Source: Myxococcales bacterium
Lineage (GTDB): Bacteria > Myxococcota_A > UBA796 > SXON01
Reading direction: 5' to 3'
DNA: 35,902 nt
Assembly: GCA_009692605.1 (NCBI GenBank)
Contig: SHYV01000013.1
Span: 1 to 35,902, forward strand
Position 1 is the first letter of the stretch. Every line of letters begins with the position of its first letter. The notes below the pieces were generated by a model. That model was not told the origin of the DNA. It worked only from the letters and a program-made list of their open reading frames with translations, and searched no databases. Made by a program: the position numbers and the translations under genes. Below, piece by piece: positions 8,741 to 16,934 of the stretch.

Positions 8741-10318
8741 TCAGCTTCCTCCAGCTAAAGCGCCTGCGTCGCTCCCGGCACCCGGGCGCAAGCCAAAGTC
8801 CTCGGGGAAGTGTTCAAGCGCGCTCAGCACCGGCCACGCTGTCATGCCCCCCAGCGCGCACAGGGAGGCGCTGGTCATCGTCTCGCACAGGTCGCGGAGC
8901 AGCGCGACGTTCTGTGGGCGCCGCTCGCCCTGTCGAATCCGATCGATGACCTCGACGCCCCGGGTGGAGCCGATGCGGCAGGGCGTACACTTGCCGCAGG
9001 ACTCGATGGCGCAGAACTCCATCGCGTACCGGGCCATCTTCGCGAGGTCCACGGAGTCGTCGAATACGACGACGCCCCCGTGGCCCACGATGGCGCCCTT
9101 CTCGACGAACGCCTCGTAGTCGAGGGGGATGTCGAGCGCGCTCGCCGGCAGGAATGCCCCGAGCGGTCCGCCCACCTGCACGGCGCGAACCGGTCGCCCG
9201 GTCGCGGTGCCGCCCCCGTAGTCGTAGACGAGGCTCGCCAGCGACACGCCAAACGGCACCTCCACCAGCCCGCCGTGCTTGATGTTTCCGGCCAATTGGA
9301 AGGGCAGGGTCCCGCGTGAGCGCCCTACCCCCCGGGCGCGGTAGGCCTCCGGCCCTTCGGCCAGGATCGCCGGCACCGAGCCCAGAGTCACCACGTTGTT
9401 CAGCGCCGTGGGCATCCCGAACAACCCCACCTGCGCGGGCATCGGGGGCCGGTACCGGACCTCTCCGCGCTTCCCTTCCAGGCTCTCCAGCAGCGCCGTC
9501 TCTTCTCCGCAGACGTACGACCCTGCTCCGCGGCGCAGCACGATGTCGAACGCCCTGCCGCTGCCACGCACCGAAGCGCCGAGCAGGCCGGCGGTGCGCG
9601 CTCCCGTGAGGGCAGCGAGCAGCACGCGCTCGCAGTCCGGGTACTCGCTGCGCAGGTAGATGTAGCCCTTGGTCGCGCCGACCCCGAGGCCCGCGATGAT
9701 CATCCCCTCGAACAGGGTGTAGGGGTCTCCTTCCATGAGCATGCGGTCGGAGAAGGTGCCCGAGTCGCCTTCATCGGCGTTGCAGACGATGTACTTTTGG
9801 GCGGCGGGCGTAGCCAGCACGGTTTTCCACTTGATTCCGGTGGGAAATCCAGCGCCGCCGCGTCCACGCAGGCCGGAGCCGGTGACCGTCTCTACGATGG
9901 CTTCGGGTGTCATCTCCAACGCGGCGTCGAGCCCTCGGCCACCGCCATTTTCGCGCCACTCCGCGTGCGACAGCGGGTCGATGACCCCCACCCGGGCGAA
10001 GACGAGGCGGTCCTGACGCGCGAGCCAGGGCAGCGCTTCGGTGGGGCCGAGGAAGAGCGGGTGGCTGCCGCCGTTCAGGAAATCGGCGGTGTACAGTCCG
10101 GGCACGTCGGAGGCGCGCACGGGCCCGTAGGCGACACGTCCACCCGGCGTGACGACCTCCACCAACGGCTCGAGCCACGCCAACCCTCGGGAGCCGTTCC
10201 GGACTACACGAACGTCGATGTCCTGCTGGGCGGCGCCGGTCTGTATCGCTCGCGCGACCCCGTCCGCGCCCATCGAGCGGGCGGCAGCGTCGGCGGGAAC
10301 GTAGACGGTCGGGCTCAT
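8741..10318 (-). CDS. fdsB: NAD-dependent formate dehydrogenase, beta subunit (NuoF-like, FMN/NADH)
   Basis: A 525-residue NuoF homologue that passes electrons from the formate site to NAD+. An N-terminal thioredoxin-like region (about 1-110) precedes the flavoprotein. The NADH/FMN-binding motifs are RGRGGAGFPTGIKW (151-164) and NADEGDSGTFSDR (180-192), with GAGSYVCGEETALLESLEG around 265-283. The [4Fe-4S] ligands are C441, C444 and C447 in ESCGKCTPCR, plus C487. The N-terminal extension fused to the NuoF core is the usual FdsB form and separates it from plain complex I NuoF. The start overlaps the end of fdsG by 4 bases (ATGA), so the two are translationally coupled. It acts in the cytoplasm as part of FdsABG. 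Confidence 0.94.
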   Translation of the reverse strand: MSPTVYVPADAAARSMGADGVARAIQTGAAQQDIDVRVVRNGSRGLAWLEPLVEVVTPGGRVAYGPVRASDVPGLYTADFLNGGSHPLFLGPTEALPWLARQDRLVFARVGVIDPLSHAEWRENGGGRGLDAALEMTPEAIVETVTGSGLRGRGGAGFPTGIKWKTVLATPAAQKYIVCNADEGDSGTFSDRMLMEGDPYTLFEGMIIAGLGVGATKGYIYLRSEYPDCERVLLAALTGARTAGLLGASVRGSGRAFDIVLRRGAGSYVCGEETALLESLEGKRGEVRYRPPMPAQVGLFGMPTALNNVVTLGSVPAILAEGPEAYRARGVGRSRGTLPFQLAGNIKHGGLVEVPFGVSLASLVYDYGGGTATGRPVRAVQVGGPLGAFLPASALDIPLDYEAFVEKGAIVGHGGVVVFDDSVDLAKMARYAMEFCAIESCGKCTPCRIGSTRGVEVIDRIRQGERRPQNVALLRDLCETMTSASLCALGGMTAWPVLSALEHFPEDFGLRPGAGSDAGALAGGS

Positions 10319-10860
10319 AGGGGCTTCTCGGCTTCGGCCGTGCAGGCTAAGGTCCTGCTGGCTTCGGGCAGGGGACTCATCTCGTCGATCACCTCGTCAA
10401 ACCGGGCGGGGTCAACGCGCCCGTGCAGCGTGCCATCGACGGTCATCGAGGGAGAGAGGGCGCAGTTTCCGAGGCAGTAGACGGGCTCTAGCGTGAAGCC
10501 GCCGTCGGGTCGGGTGCTGTGCATCTCCATGCCGAGCCGTTGGCGGGCGTGCTCCACGAGCGCGTCGGACCCCATCGCCTGACAGGACTCCGCCCGGCAG
10601 ATTCGCACGACCCTGCGGCCGGGCGGCTTCAGCCGGAAGTCATGGTAGAAGCTCACAACCCCGTGTACCTCCGCGCGGGACAGGTTCATCACGTCGGCGA
10701 CCCTGGGCAGCGCCTCGGGAGGCAGCCAGCCCAGCTCGTCCTGAATGGCGTGCAGGAGGGGGAGCAAACCTCCGGGTTCATGTGCGTGAGCTGTGATCGC
10801 GCGGCCTACCGTGGCGACGGGGTCCGGGCTGGTTGCGGGGTGAGAGTGGGCGGGCATCAC
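10315..10860 (-). CDS. fdsG: NAD-dependent formate dehydrogenase, gamma subunit (NuoE-like)
   Basis: A 181-residue NuoE-like [2Fe-2S] protein, the first gene of the fds operon. Ligands are C88 and C93 (CRAESCQ) and C129 and C133 (CLGNC). The upstream helical part has the family pattern LLHAIQDELGWLP and EVHGVVSFYHDF. It forms the electron-transfer module with FdsB. The frame opens with GTG at 10860 followed at once by ATG at 10857, and either could be the true start; no strong ribosome-binding site is visible for either. The 23-base gap to the upstream Uma2 gene leaves little room for a promoter, so the operon promoter may lie inside or before that gene. Confidence 0.93.
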   Translation of the reverse strand: MMPAHSHPATSPDPVATVGRAITAHAHEPGGLLPLLHAIQDELGWLPPEALPRVADVMNLSRAEVHGVVSFYHDFRLKPPGRRVVRICRAESCQAMGSDALVEHARQRLGMEMHSTRPDGGFTLEPVYCLGNCALSPSMTVDGTLHGRVDPARFDEVIDEMSPLPEASRTLACTAEAEKPL

Positions 10861-10883
10861 GAGTCGAAGGATAGCATGGTGGG

Positions 10884-11414
10884 CTACCCGTTCACCCTCT
10901 CCGCCTCCTCGGCGAGTCGAGCACGCAGCTCTGCCCAGCCATCGTAGATGTCGTCCACCGCGATTTCGGCGCCGATCGCCGGCAGCGGCACGCGCGCTCC
11001 ACTGGCGTAGCGCCGTCGCACCCAGGAGTCTTCGTCCGGCCGGGTGTAGACGTCAATGCGCGGACGTGCGTTGTCAACGATAACGTAGGTGGCCAGCATC
11101 TCAAGCGTAGCGTAGTGGTCGAACTTCTCGGTGCGATCGTACGACGCAGTCGACTTGGAGAGCAGCTCGAAGATCACCGTGGGGTTGACCGCGGCGTCCT
11201 TGTCCTCGTCATCGATGACGAAGGGGCCGCAGCCGACTGTCAGGTCCGGGTACGTCGCCAGCCCCGTCGCCGGGCAGCGGACGCGCAGATCGGAATCGAA
11301 GGCGCGGCAGCCTCGGCCGGACAGCGCGTTGCCGACGACGCGGCCGAGGTTGGTCTTGAGCAGCGAGTGGTCTGGGGTAGGCCTGCCATGGCCACGACCG
11401 TCCCATCGTGCCAC
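10884..11414 (-). CDS. Uma2 family (DUF820) PD-(D/E)XK nuclease, 5' end frameshifted
   Basis: A 176-residue open frame from GTG at 11414. The core matches Uma2 proteins: SDLRVRC, ATYPDLTV (candidate acidic residue D57), then NPTVIFELLSKST (E83) and YDRTEKFDHYATL. Normal members begin about 50 residues earlier with a segment like E.KHEY.DG....MAGGTP. That segment is present just upstream but in another frame: bases about 11384-11455 (minus) read EVKHEWHDGTVVAMAG. A single-base loss near 11382 breaks the join to TPDHSLL. No in-frame start was found for the upstream part, which also runs into the end of the acyltransferase gene. The gene is therefore probably inactive, or a sequencing error has split it. 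Uma2 genes are abundant and mobile in myxobacteria and cyanobacteria; their role is mostly unknown. Confidence 0.75.
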   Translation of the reverse strand: MARWDGRGHGRPTPDHSLLKTNLGRVVGNALSGRGCRAFDSDLRVRCPATGLATYPDLTVGCGPFVIDDEDKDAAVNPTVIFELLSKSTASYDRTEKFDHYATLEMLATYVIVDNARPRIDVYTRPDEDSWVRRRYASGARVPLPAIGAEIAVDDIYDGWAELRARLAEEAERVNG

Positions 11415-11441
11415 TCATGCTTGACCTCTCTGCCTGCTTCC

Positions 11442-12482
11442 TCAGCGCTCTGTCCAGCTTCCGGCGCGCTTCAAGTGCTCCTCGGCCTGCTGTGGCGACA
11501 TGCCCCCGCCCTCAACCGGCGGGTAGTCGTCGAACATCGGGAACACGTCGGTGCCGCGTACCCGGCGGCGCATTTGGAGGAAGTGCAGGTAGTGCTCGGG
11601 GTGCGCCCAGACCCAGGGCTCGAACACCTTCGCGATCGCCTGCAGGCCAGCCTTGGGCGATCCCTGCCAGGCCAGCTCTTCGCCGATGATCACCTTGTGG
11701 CGCGACTCGCCGGGCATCCTCAACACGACGGTCGGCAGCAGCGCGGCGCCGGTCTTCTTCCAGATCTGCACGGGCTGAAGCGAGAAGTTGGCGCGGCGCC
11801 CGAGGAAGTCCACGGTCTCCCACTTCTGCCCGCCGCCCCCGTCGAAGGCGAGCCCGAGCACCTCGTTGCGGTGTAGGCAGTCAAAAGCAGGCCGAAGGAA
11901 CCGGAACACGTTGATGTGCTGGACGGGCAGGAGCTTCTCCATCTCCCATCGTCGCTCCAGCGTCTTCTTCCAGAGGGGGGTCGTCCTCGTCTCCTTGAGG
12001 ATCTCCGCCCACACCGGCGGAGGGGCCGACAGTTGGCTCATGGTGTACCCGATGTGGCCGAGCGCCGGCATGATCATCTGGTTCGCGCCGAAGTGCCCGA
12101 TGAGCACGATCGCGCCCTTGCCTTTGACCCGCGCGCGGTCGAGGTGATCGCGCCCCTCGATCTCGCAGACCTGGTTGATGGTCTTTGGGTTGAGGTAGGG
12201 GTACCGGAGCACCTCAAGCTCGTTGTACATGGTGAGCCGCAGCGCGTCCTGCAGGATGCCTGCTTCGGTGCGGGGCATCTCCGGCCCGGCCGCGTAGATC
12301 CGTCGAAGCTCGTCCTGCATCTCGGTCGAGCCGGCCAGGCGCCTGACCAGCCCTGCGCCCACGCGGGCGATGCCCTCGATGGTGGAGCGCGGCAGCCGGT
12401 TGAGGGCGGCCTGTCCCGGGTAGTAGAGGCCGAGCCCGGCCAGATCCTTGAGCAGGGTCACCGGGTTGTGGGTCGGCTTCAT
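11442..12482 (-). CDS. LpxL/HtrB-like lysophospholipid acyltransferase family protein
   Basis: A 346-residue protein of the LpxL/HtrB acyltransferase superfamily, which moves acyl chains onto lipid A or related glycolipids at the inner face of the cytoplasmic membrane. The start overlaps the ligase stop by 4 bases (ATGA). The motif I region is IGHFGANQMIMP: H130 aligns with the catalytic His, but the acidic residue of HX4(D/E) is replaced by Q135. A second block, GLAFDGGGGQKWETVDFLGRR, matches the D-x-x-GG...FFG region that follows the active site in this family. The C-terminal half has a GAALLPTVVLR strand. There is no obvious N-terminal signal peptide. The pairing with an adenylate-forming ligase suggests that the ligase may supply or choose the acyl group. 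Substrate unknown. Confidence 0.75.
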   Translation of the reverse strand: MKPTHNPVTLLKDLAGLGLYYPGQAALNRLPRSTIEGIARVGAGLVRRLAGSTEMQDELRRIYAAGPEMPRTEAGILQDALRLTMYNELEVLRYPYLNPKTINQVCEIEGRDHLDRARVKGKGAIVLIGHFGANQMIMPALGHIGYTMSQLSAPPPVWAEILKETRTTPLWKKTLERRWEMEKLLPVQHINVFRFLRPAFDCLHRNEVLGLAFDGGGGQKWETVDFLGRRANFSLQPVQIWKKTGAALLPTVVLRMPGESRHKVIIGEELAWQGSPKAGLQAIAKVFEPWVWAHPEHYLHFLQMRRRVRGTDVFPMFDDYPPVEGGGMSPQQAEEHLKRAGSWTER

Positions 12483-14080
12483 GATTTCTGGGACGAGGGA
12501 GGGCGGCGGTCGTCCCTCTCCGGGTCCTGAGGCTGTGCGGACACCGCGCGCTTGTCGATCTTTCCGTTCGGCAGCTTGGGGATCTCGGCCCAGAACTCAA
12601 CGATGCGGGGCACCTTGTACAGCGCCATCCGATCCCTGCAGTAGGCCTGCAACGAGCGGACGGTGAGCCCTGATCCCGGCTGGGTCGTGACGATCGCGCG
12701 CGGGATCTCCCCCCTCAAGCGCTCTTCGGCGCGCACGACCACGACGTCGCGCACCTCGGGGTGCTGCTGGACCACCTGCTCGATCTCGAGCGGGAATACG
12801 CGGATCCCGCCGATCTTCAGCATCTCTGAACGCCGGCCTGCGAAGAAGATGAAGCCGTCTTCGTCTCGCTTCACGAGGTCGGTGGTCGCGTACCAGCCAT
12901 CCTTGAACTGCGCCGCGGTCTCGGCCGGCATGTTGACGTAGTGTGAGATGACCGACGGCCCCTTGATCCACAGCTCGCCGGCCTCGCCGGGGGAGACGTC
13001 GTCGCCGGCGGCGTCGACGATCCGGATTTCGTAGCCGGGGATTGCTTTTCCGGTGCTCCCCGCCCGGCGAAGGTTGCCCGCGAGCATCCCGAGGCCCACA
13101 CCCGACGCCTCGGTACATCCCCAGACCGGCAAGAAGCGAGCCTTAAACTTGGTCTCCATCCGGTCGTGGGTCTCCGGCGAGACGTACGCGCCTCCCGCCT
13201 CGAGCACGCGCAGGCTGGGTAAGCGCCCGCCCGCTCCGGAAGCTGCCCCGCCGTCAAGGTGGTCCAGGAGCATCTCGTAGAAGCTCGGCACCGCCATCAT
13301 CCACGTGACTCCGTGAGCGTTGATCGCGTCCGCGACCATACGCGGGTTCAAGGAGTCCACGACCACGAACGCGCCGCCAAACAGGATCGACCGATGGAAG
13401 AGCTCGTGCGGGTGAGCGAAGACGCTGAACATGCCCATGTAGACGTCACCGGCTTCGAACCCGAGCCCTTCTGACGTGGCGATGCCGTTGGCGATGATGT
13501 TGCGCGAGGTGGTGCTGGCGCCCTTCGGCCGGCCGGTGGAGCCCGACGTGTAGTTGTAGTAGCAGACGGTGTCCGGCCCCGGCTCGAACGCCGAGCGGTG
13601 GCCTGCGTGCTGGACGTGGGAGGCCCAACGGGTGCCGGCGTGGCGCCCCGTCGCGTCGACCGAGATGATCTGCCTGGGGTCGGGCAGCAGCGGCAGGAGG
13701 TGCTTCAGCAGGGCCTCCTGCGAGCCCTCGGTGACGACCGCGCGGATGTGCGCGGTCGTGAACTGGTCAGAGACCTGATCGGGGTGGAGCTTGAAGTTGA
13801 CGGGCACCTGGATCGCCCCCATGCGTGCGCACGCAAGAAAGCCGATGACGACCTCCGGGCGCTTGGAGAGCAAGAAGCCTACGGGGTCGCCGGGCTTCAC
13901 GCCGCAGGCCTCGAACAGGCAGGCCACCTGATCCACGTCGCGGTCGAGCTGCGCCCAGGTCCAGCTTTGGTGGCCGCCCAGCAGGGCCCGGGCGTCGGGC
14001 CAGCGCGCGGCGGCACGCCGGAGCAGGGCGCTTAGGCTGTAGTCGGAGAGGCTCGCGAGCTCGCTGGGGTCCGGATGCAC
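12479..14080 (-). CDS. Class I adenylate-forming enzyme (acyl-/aryl-CoA ligase, AMP-binding)
   Basis: A 533-residue GTG-start protein with the complete ANL-superfamily set: P-loop YTSGSTGRPKG (177-187), A5-like VWGCTEASG (319-327), a GWYATTDLVKRDEDGFIFFAGR segment with the ribose-binding Asp and hinge, KIGGIRVFPLEIE after it, and the C-terminal catalytic lysine in LPNGKIDK (K507). These enzymes activate a carboxylic acid with ATP and usually transfer it to CoA or a carrier protein. The sequence resembles benzoate- or cyclohexanecarboxylate-type CoA ligases as much as fatty acyl ligases, so the acid cannot be named. The 4-base overlap with the downstream acyltransferase points to joint use in a lipid-modifying pathway. 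No acyl carrier protein gene is next to it. Confidence 0.9.
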   Translation of the reverse strand: MHPDPSELASLSDYSLSALLRRAAARWPDARALLGGHQSWTWAQLDRDVDQVACLFEACGVKPGDPVGFLLSKRPEVVIGFLACARMGAIQVPVNFKLHPDQVSDQFTTAHIRAVVTEGSQEALLKHLLPLLPDPRQIISVDATGRHAGTRWASHVQHAGHRSAFEPGPDTVCYYNYTSGSTGRPKGASTTSRNIIANGIATSEGLGFEAGDVYMGMFSVFAHPHELFHRSILFGGAFVVVDSLNPRMVADAINAHGVTWMMAVPSFYEMLLDHLDGGAASGAGGRLPSLRVLEAGGAYVSPETHDRMETKFKARFLPVWGCTEASGVGLGMLAGNLRRAGSTGKAIPGYEIRIVDAAGDDVSPGEAGELWIKGPSVISHYVNMPAETAAQFKDGWYATTDLVKRDEDGFIFFAGRRSEMLKIGGIRVFPLEIEQVVQQHPEVRDVVVVRAEERLRGEIPRAIVTTQPGSGLTVRSLQAYCRDRMALYKVPRIVEFWAEIPKLPNGKIDKRAVSAQPQDPERDDRRPPSSQKS

Positions 14081-14203
14081 GGGGCTCCTGCGCGCGGTGC
14101 GAACCGCGAGAGGGTGAAAGGGGGGAGAGCCGGGCGCTCAGGTACACGGCGCTGGAGTGCGCGTCAACAGGGATGTGTCCCGGAGGAACCTGCGGGCCGG
14201 CTA

Positions 14204-14536
14204 TTATACGTTCAGCCCATCTTCGTAGGTGTCTTCCCACTGGTACGGCAGGTTCACGTCTTCTGCGGCCCAGAGCTGGCCCTCGCCGTCCACCAGATAG
14301 GGGTAAAGGTTCGCGTCCGGCGGGACGGTCCCCACCAGCAGCTCGGGGGCGTACTCGTCAATGAGCAGCAGGATCTCCTCCAGACTGGCCGCCGCATTCG
14401 CCGCGGCTTGAAGGCGGGGGTCGGGGATGAGCGCCGGGATCAGGTCGTCGGGATGGGACACCGAACCGCGCTCCCGGTGTAGGAGGAGCTGTAGACCGGG
14501 CCTCGCGCAGTCCATGGTCGCGCCGCCATCGTGCAT
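14204..14536 (-). CDS. Hypothetical acidic protein
   Basis: A 110-residue reading frame between crcB and the ligase gene, on the same strand as both. The C-terminal part is coherent: a helical stretch LQAAANAAASLEEILLLIDEY, then NLYPYLVDGEGQLWAAEDVNL and an acidic end, YQWEDTYEDGLNV. No signal peptide or membrane segment is visible and I do not recognise the family. The start is uncertain: ATG at 14536 or ATG at 14515. Neither has a clear ribosome-binding site, and the frame stays open further upstream inside crcB. A 123-base gap separates it from the ligase start. Confidence 0.5.
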   Translation of the reverse strand: MHDGGATMDCARPGLQLLLHRERGSVSHPDDLIPALIPDPRLQAAANAAASLEEILLLIDEYAPELLVGTVPPDANLYPYLVDGEGQLWAAEDVNLPYQWEDTYEDGLNV

Positions 14537-14631
14537 CTGGCACACGGCGTCGTTGGCCGGCGCAGCGGATGTGCGGCGCCTGACCGGATCCGCGGCGTCC
14601 GTCAGGGGCGTGTAGTGCGGCTCGGGTGATG

Positions 14632-15018
14632 TCAGCTCCCGGGCTGGGTCCACCTGACCAGCGCTACGCCCAGCGCGCCTGCCGCGAGGCAAGACCCCAG
14701 GGTCAGGCCCACGTTGCCGAACGCCGCGACCAAGCTCCCCCCCTGGAGCAGCCGGATGGTCTCGTGGTTGAACGTGGAGTAGGTCGTGAACCCACCCATG
14801 AAGCCGGTCGTCAGGAACAGCCTGGCCTCGGGGGTGAGAGAAGCACCGGCCTGACCGAGCTGCATCACGACGCCGAGCAGGAAGGAGCCGACGACGTTCA
14901 CCGTGAACGTGCCCCAGGGGAAACTGGCGCCGAAACGGTCGAGCATCCACGCGGACACGAGGAAGCGGGCCCCTGACCCGACCCCTCCCCCGAGCACGAC
15001 GAGCAGGAGCTGGTTCAT
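14632..15018 (-). CDS. crcB: Fluoride channel CrcB/Fluc
   Basis: A 128-residue membrane protein with the size and motifs of Fluc fluoride channels: GGGVGSGARF at the start of helix 1, GTFTVNVVGSFLLG in helix 2 (the pore Asn region), and TTGFMGGFTTYSTFNHET in helix 3 with the Phe/Thr/Ser fluoride track and central sodium site. A last hydrophobic helix and a short tail (VRWTQPGS) follow. Fluc works as a dual-topology dimer that lets fluoride leave the cell. The ATG at 15018 is chosen because it gives the canonical N-terminus; the frame stays open upstream but that extension has no membrane character. The gene diverges from a PAP2 phosphatase gene with only 40 bases between them. I looked for a fluoride riboswitch in the leader and did not find a convincing one. 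Confidence 0.93.
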   Translation of the reverse strand: MNQLLLVVLGGGVGSGARFLVSAWMLDRFGASFPWGTFTVNVVGSFLLGVVMQLGQAGASLTPEARLFLTTGFMGGFTTYSTFNHETIRLLQGGSLVAAFGNVGLTLGSCLAAGALGVALVRWTQPGS

Positions 15019-15058
15019 TGGGGGTTCTGTAACCGGAAGCGGTGTGCATGTTCTCCCG

Positions 15059-15838
15059 ATGTCGCTATCCCCATGGCCGGGCACTGCGCGGACGCTGGCC
15101 GCCTTCGCGGTGCTCGTCGGACCTCCGGCCTTCGCCGCACCGCAGGACTCGCGCTGGCCCGAGCCCACCGGGCTTGACAGCGTCTCGCCGCTGATGAGCT
15201 GTAGGCAGGCCCGGGCCGCCGGTCGCGGGGGCGCGGTCTGCGGGTGGAAGCTCGCGAGCGACGGTGCGACAGGGGGGAGCATGGCGCTCGGGCTCGGCGC
15301 CGCGCTCGCCTACACCGTCGAGCCGGGACAGGGTGGGCGTGCGGAGCCCGGCATCGCTTGGGCGAGCGGCTTTGCGGCGACGCTTGGGGCGGCCCAGCTG
15401 ACCAAGTCCCTGGCCTTGCGCCCGCGGCCGTACACCTACAGCACCGACTACGAAGCCCCCGCCGCGTCCTGCACGGCCCTCAGCGGGAACGAGCGTGACG
15501 ACTGCTCGTCCTTCTTCTCCGGTCACACCGCGAGCACCGCGTACAACCTGTTTTACGCAGCGTCCGCCATCGACACCTACTCAACTACACAGCGGCCCCT
15601 GCGGGCGGCGCTCGGCTACACAGCTGCGACGCTGGGCACCGCCTTCGTGGGCGCAGCGCGGGTTCAGGCCGGCCAGCATTTCTGGAGCGACGTCGCGGTC
15701 GGCGCCGTTGTCGGAGCGGGCCTTGGGCTGGCTGCGCCGCGGGTGACCCATGCCGTCAGCGGGATGGCTCCGGGCGACAGGAACGGGGTTGCCGGGCACG
15801 TCTCGACGACGTGGATCGGGGTCTCCGGGAGCTGGTGA
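15059..15838 (+). CDS. PAP2 family phosphatase, exported
   Basis: A 259-residue protein. Starting at ATG 15059 gives a typical signal peptide, MSLSPWPGTARTLAAFAVLV followed by GPPAFAA, with likely cleavage near residue 27. All three phosphatase motifs are visible: K116 with RPRP (121-124), SGH at 154-156 (in FFSGHTAS), and R201...H207...D211 (ARVQAGQHFWSD). The family removes phosphate from lipid phosphates, undecaprenyl pyrophosphate or small phosphomonoesters. A single periplasmic domain with few strong membrane helices suggests a soluble or weakly membrane-associated acid phosphatase, but the C-terminal half is hydrophobic enough for membrane contact. The frame stays open upstream to 14903, but that part overlaps crcB and lacks signal-peptide character. 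Confidence 0.88.
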   Translation: MSLSPWPGTARTLAAFAVLVGPPAFAAPQDSRWPEPTGLDSVSPLMSCRQARAAGRGGAVCGWKLASDGATGGSMALGLGAALAYTVEPGQGGRAEPGIAWASGFAATLGAAQLTKSLALRPRPYTYSTDYEAPAASCTALSGNERDDCSSFFSGHTASTAYNLFYAASAIDTYSTTQRPLRAALGYTAATLGTAFVGAARVQAGQHFWSDVAVGAVVGAGLGLAAPRVTHAVSGMAPGDRNGVAGHVSTTWIGVSGSW

Positions 15839-15886
15839 CGGCCCCGGCCCGGTCTTCGAGACAGGCGCCGTATTACCTCGTCCCGC

Positions 15887-16807
15887 ATGCCCGTCACCCT
15901 CGCAAACGATCACCTGCAGGTCACGGTGAGCCCGCAGCTTGGCGCGAGCCTGATGGGCTTGCGGGCCCGACTCCCCCGGGGCTGGACGGCCCTGATGCCA
16001 GAGCCGGGCTCGGCAGGCTGTGACCTTGCGGCCGCCAGCTTTGTCATGGCACCCTACTCAAACCGCATCTCGGGCGGGCGGTTCACCTTCGGAGGCCGTG
16101 GCTATGCGCTCGAAGACGGGCAGAGGCACGCCATGCACGGCTGTGTGCGCAAGCGTCCATGGCAGGTGCTCGACGTCGGCCCCACGCGCGTCCGGCTGCG
16201 CTTCCGCTCCAGCGATCACGCGGCTGTCAATTGGCCATGGCCCTTCGAGGTGGAGGTGTCCTATGCCCTCGATGGACCGACCCTGACCTCCAGCTTCGTC
16301 CTGACGAACCGGGGGGACTCCCCGATGCCCGCCGGGTTCGGCTTTCATCCCTACTTCTTGCGCGCACCGAGTCGCGAGGGGGAGGCAGTGTCTGTGCAGT
16401 TCAAAACCGCAGCGGTCTACCCCGACGCCCACGGCACCCGCATCCCCTCGGGCCCCGCCGCCCCCGTTCCCGCCTGCGACTACACCATCGAGCGCGCGCT
16501 GCTCCCCGCAGACTTCCACGACTTTTGCGCTGCGGGCTACGACGGCGGCGGCAGCATCACCTGGCCGGAGACCGGCGCCCGGATCGATTTTCGGGCCACT
16601 CAGGCGTTTGGGCACCTCGTGTTCTACAACCCGCCAGAGCCGTACTTCGCGATGGAGCCGGTCACCAACGCGAACGACGGCGTGAACCTGTTGGCGCGCG
16701 GCGACCTGACGTCAGGCATCGTGGGGCTCGACGGGAGCGAGGCGCTGTGCGGCGCGTTCGGGATGGAGGTGGTTCCACTGCTTTCCGGTGGACGCGCGGA
16801 GCCCTGA
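15887..16807 (+). CDS. Aldose 1-epimerase family protein
   Basis: A 306-residue GalM-like protein. Family landmarks in order: APYSNRISGG (N59, R60), HAMHGCVRKRPW (H84), GFGFHPYFL (catalytic acid candidate H154) and YFAMEPVTNANDG (catalytic base candidate E257). The ordering and spacing match aldose 1-epimerases (mutarotases), which interconvert alpha and beta sugar anomers in the cytoplasm. Homologues of this subgroup also act on hexose-6-phosphates or have unknown substrates, so the sugar cannot be stated. It begins 48 bases after the PAP2 gene on the same strand; the two may share a transcript but no functional link is obvious. No nearby sugar-catabolic genes. Confidence 0.88.
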   Translation: MPVTLANDHLQVTVSPQLGASLMGLRARLPRGWTALMPEPGSAGCDLAAASFVMAPYSNRISGGRFTFGGRGYALEDGQRHAMHGCVRKRPWQVLDVGPTRVRLRFRSSDHAAVNWPWPFEVEVSYALDGPTLTSSFVLTNRGDSPMPAGFGFHPYFLRAPSREGEAVSVQFKTAAVYPDAHGTRIPSGPAAPVPACDYTIERALLPADFHDFCAAGYDGGGSITWPETGARIDFRATQAFGHLVFYNPPEPYFAMEPVTNANDGVNLLARGDLTSGIVGLDGSEALCGAFGMEVVPLLSGGRAEP

Positions 16808-16934
16808 ACCGGCAATGACGGCATGGCTCGCCGCCGAACGCGCCCCCGCACGAACGCGGCGCTGACCAACCGAGCGGAGGGGCTTGACTGTTGGGCCTTT
16901 CGGGCTTGCCGCGCGTCTGGAGCGATGCGACGTG

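Noticed and set aside
15019-15058. Fluoride riboswitch upstream of crcB
   Set aside because: Only 40 bases separate crcB from the divergent gene and I could not find the conserved crcB-motif sequence or pseudoknot elements there or just beyond it.
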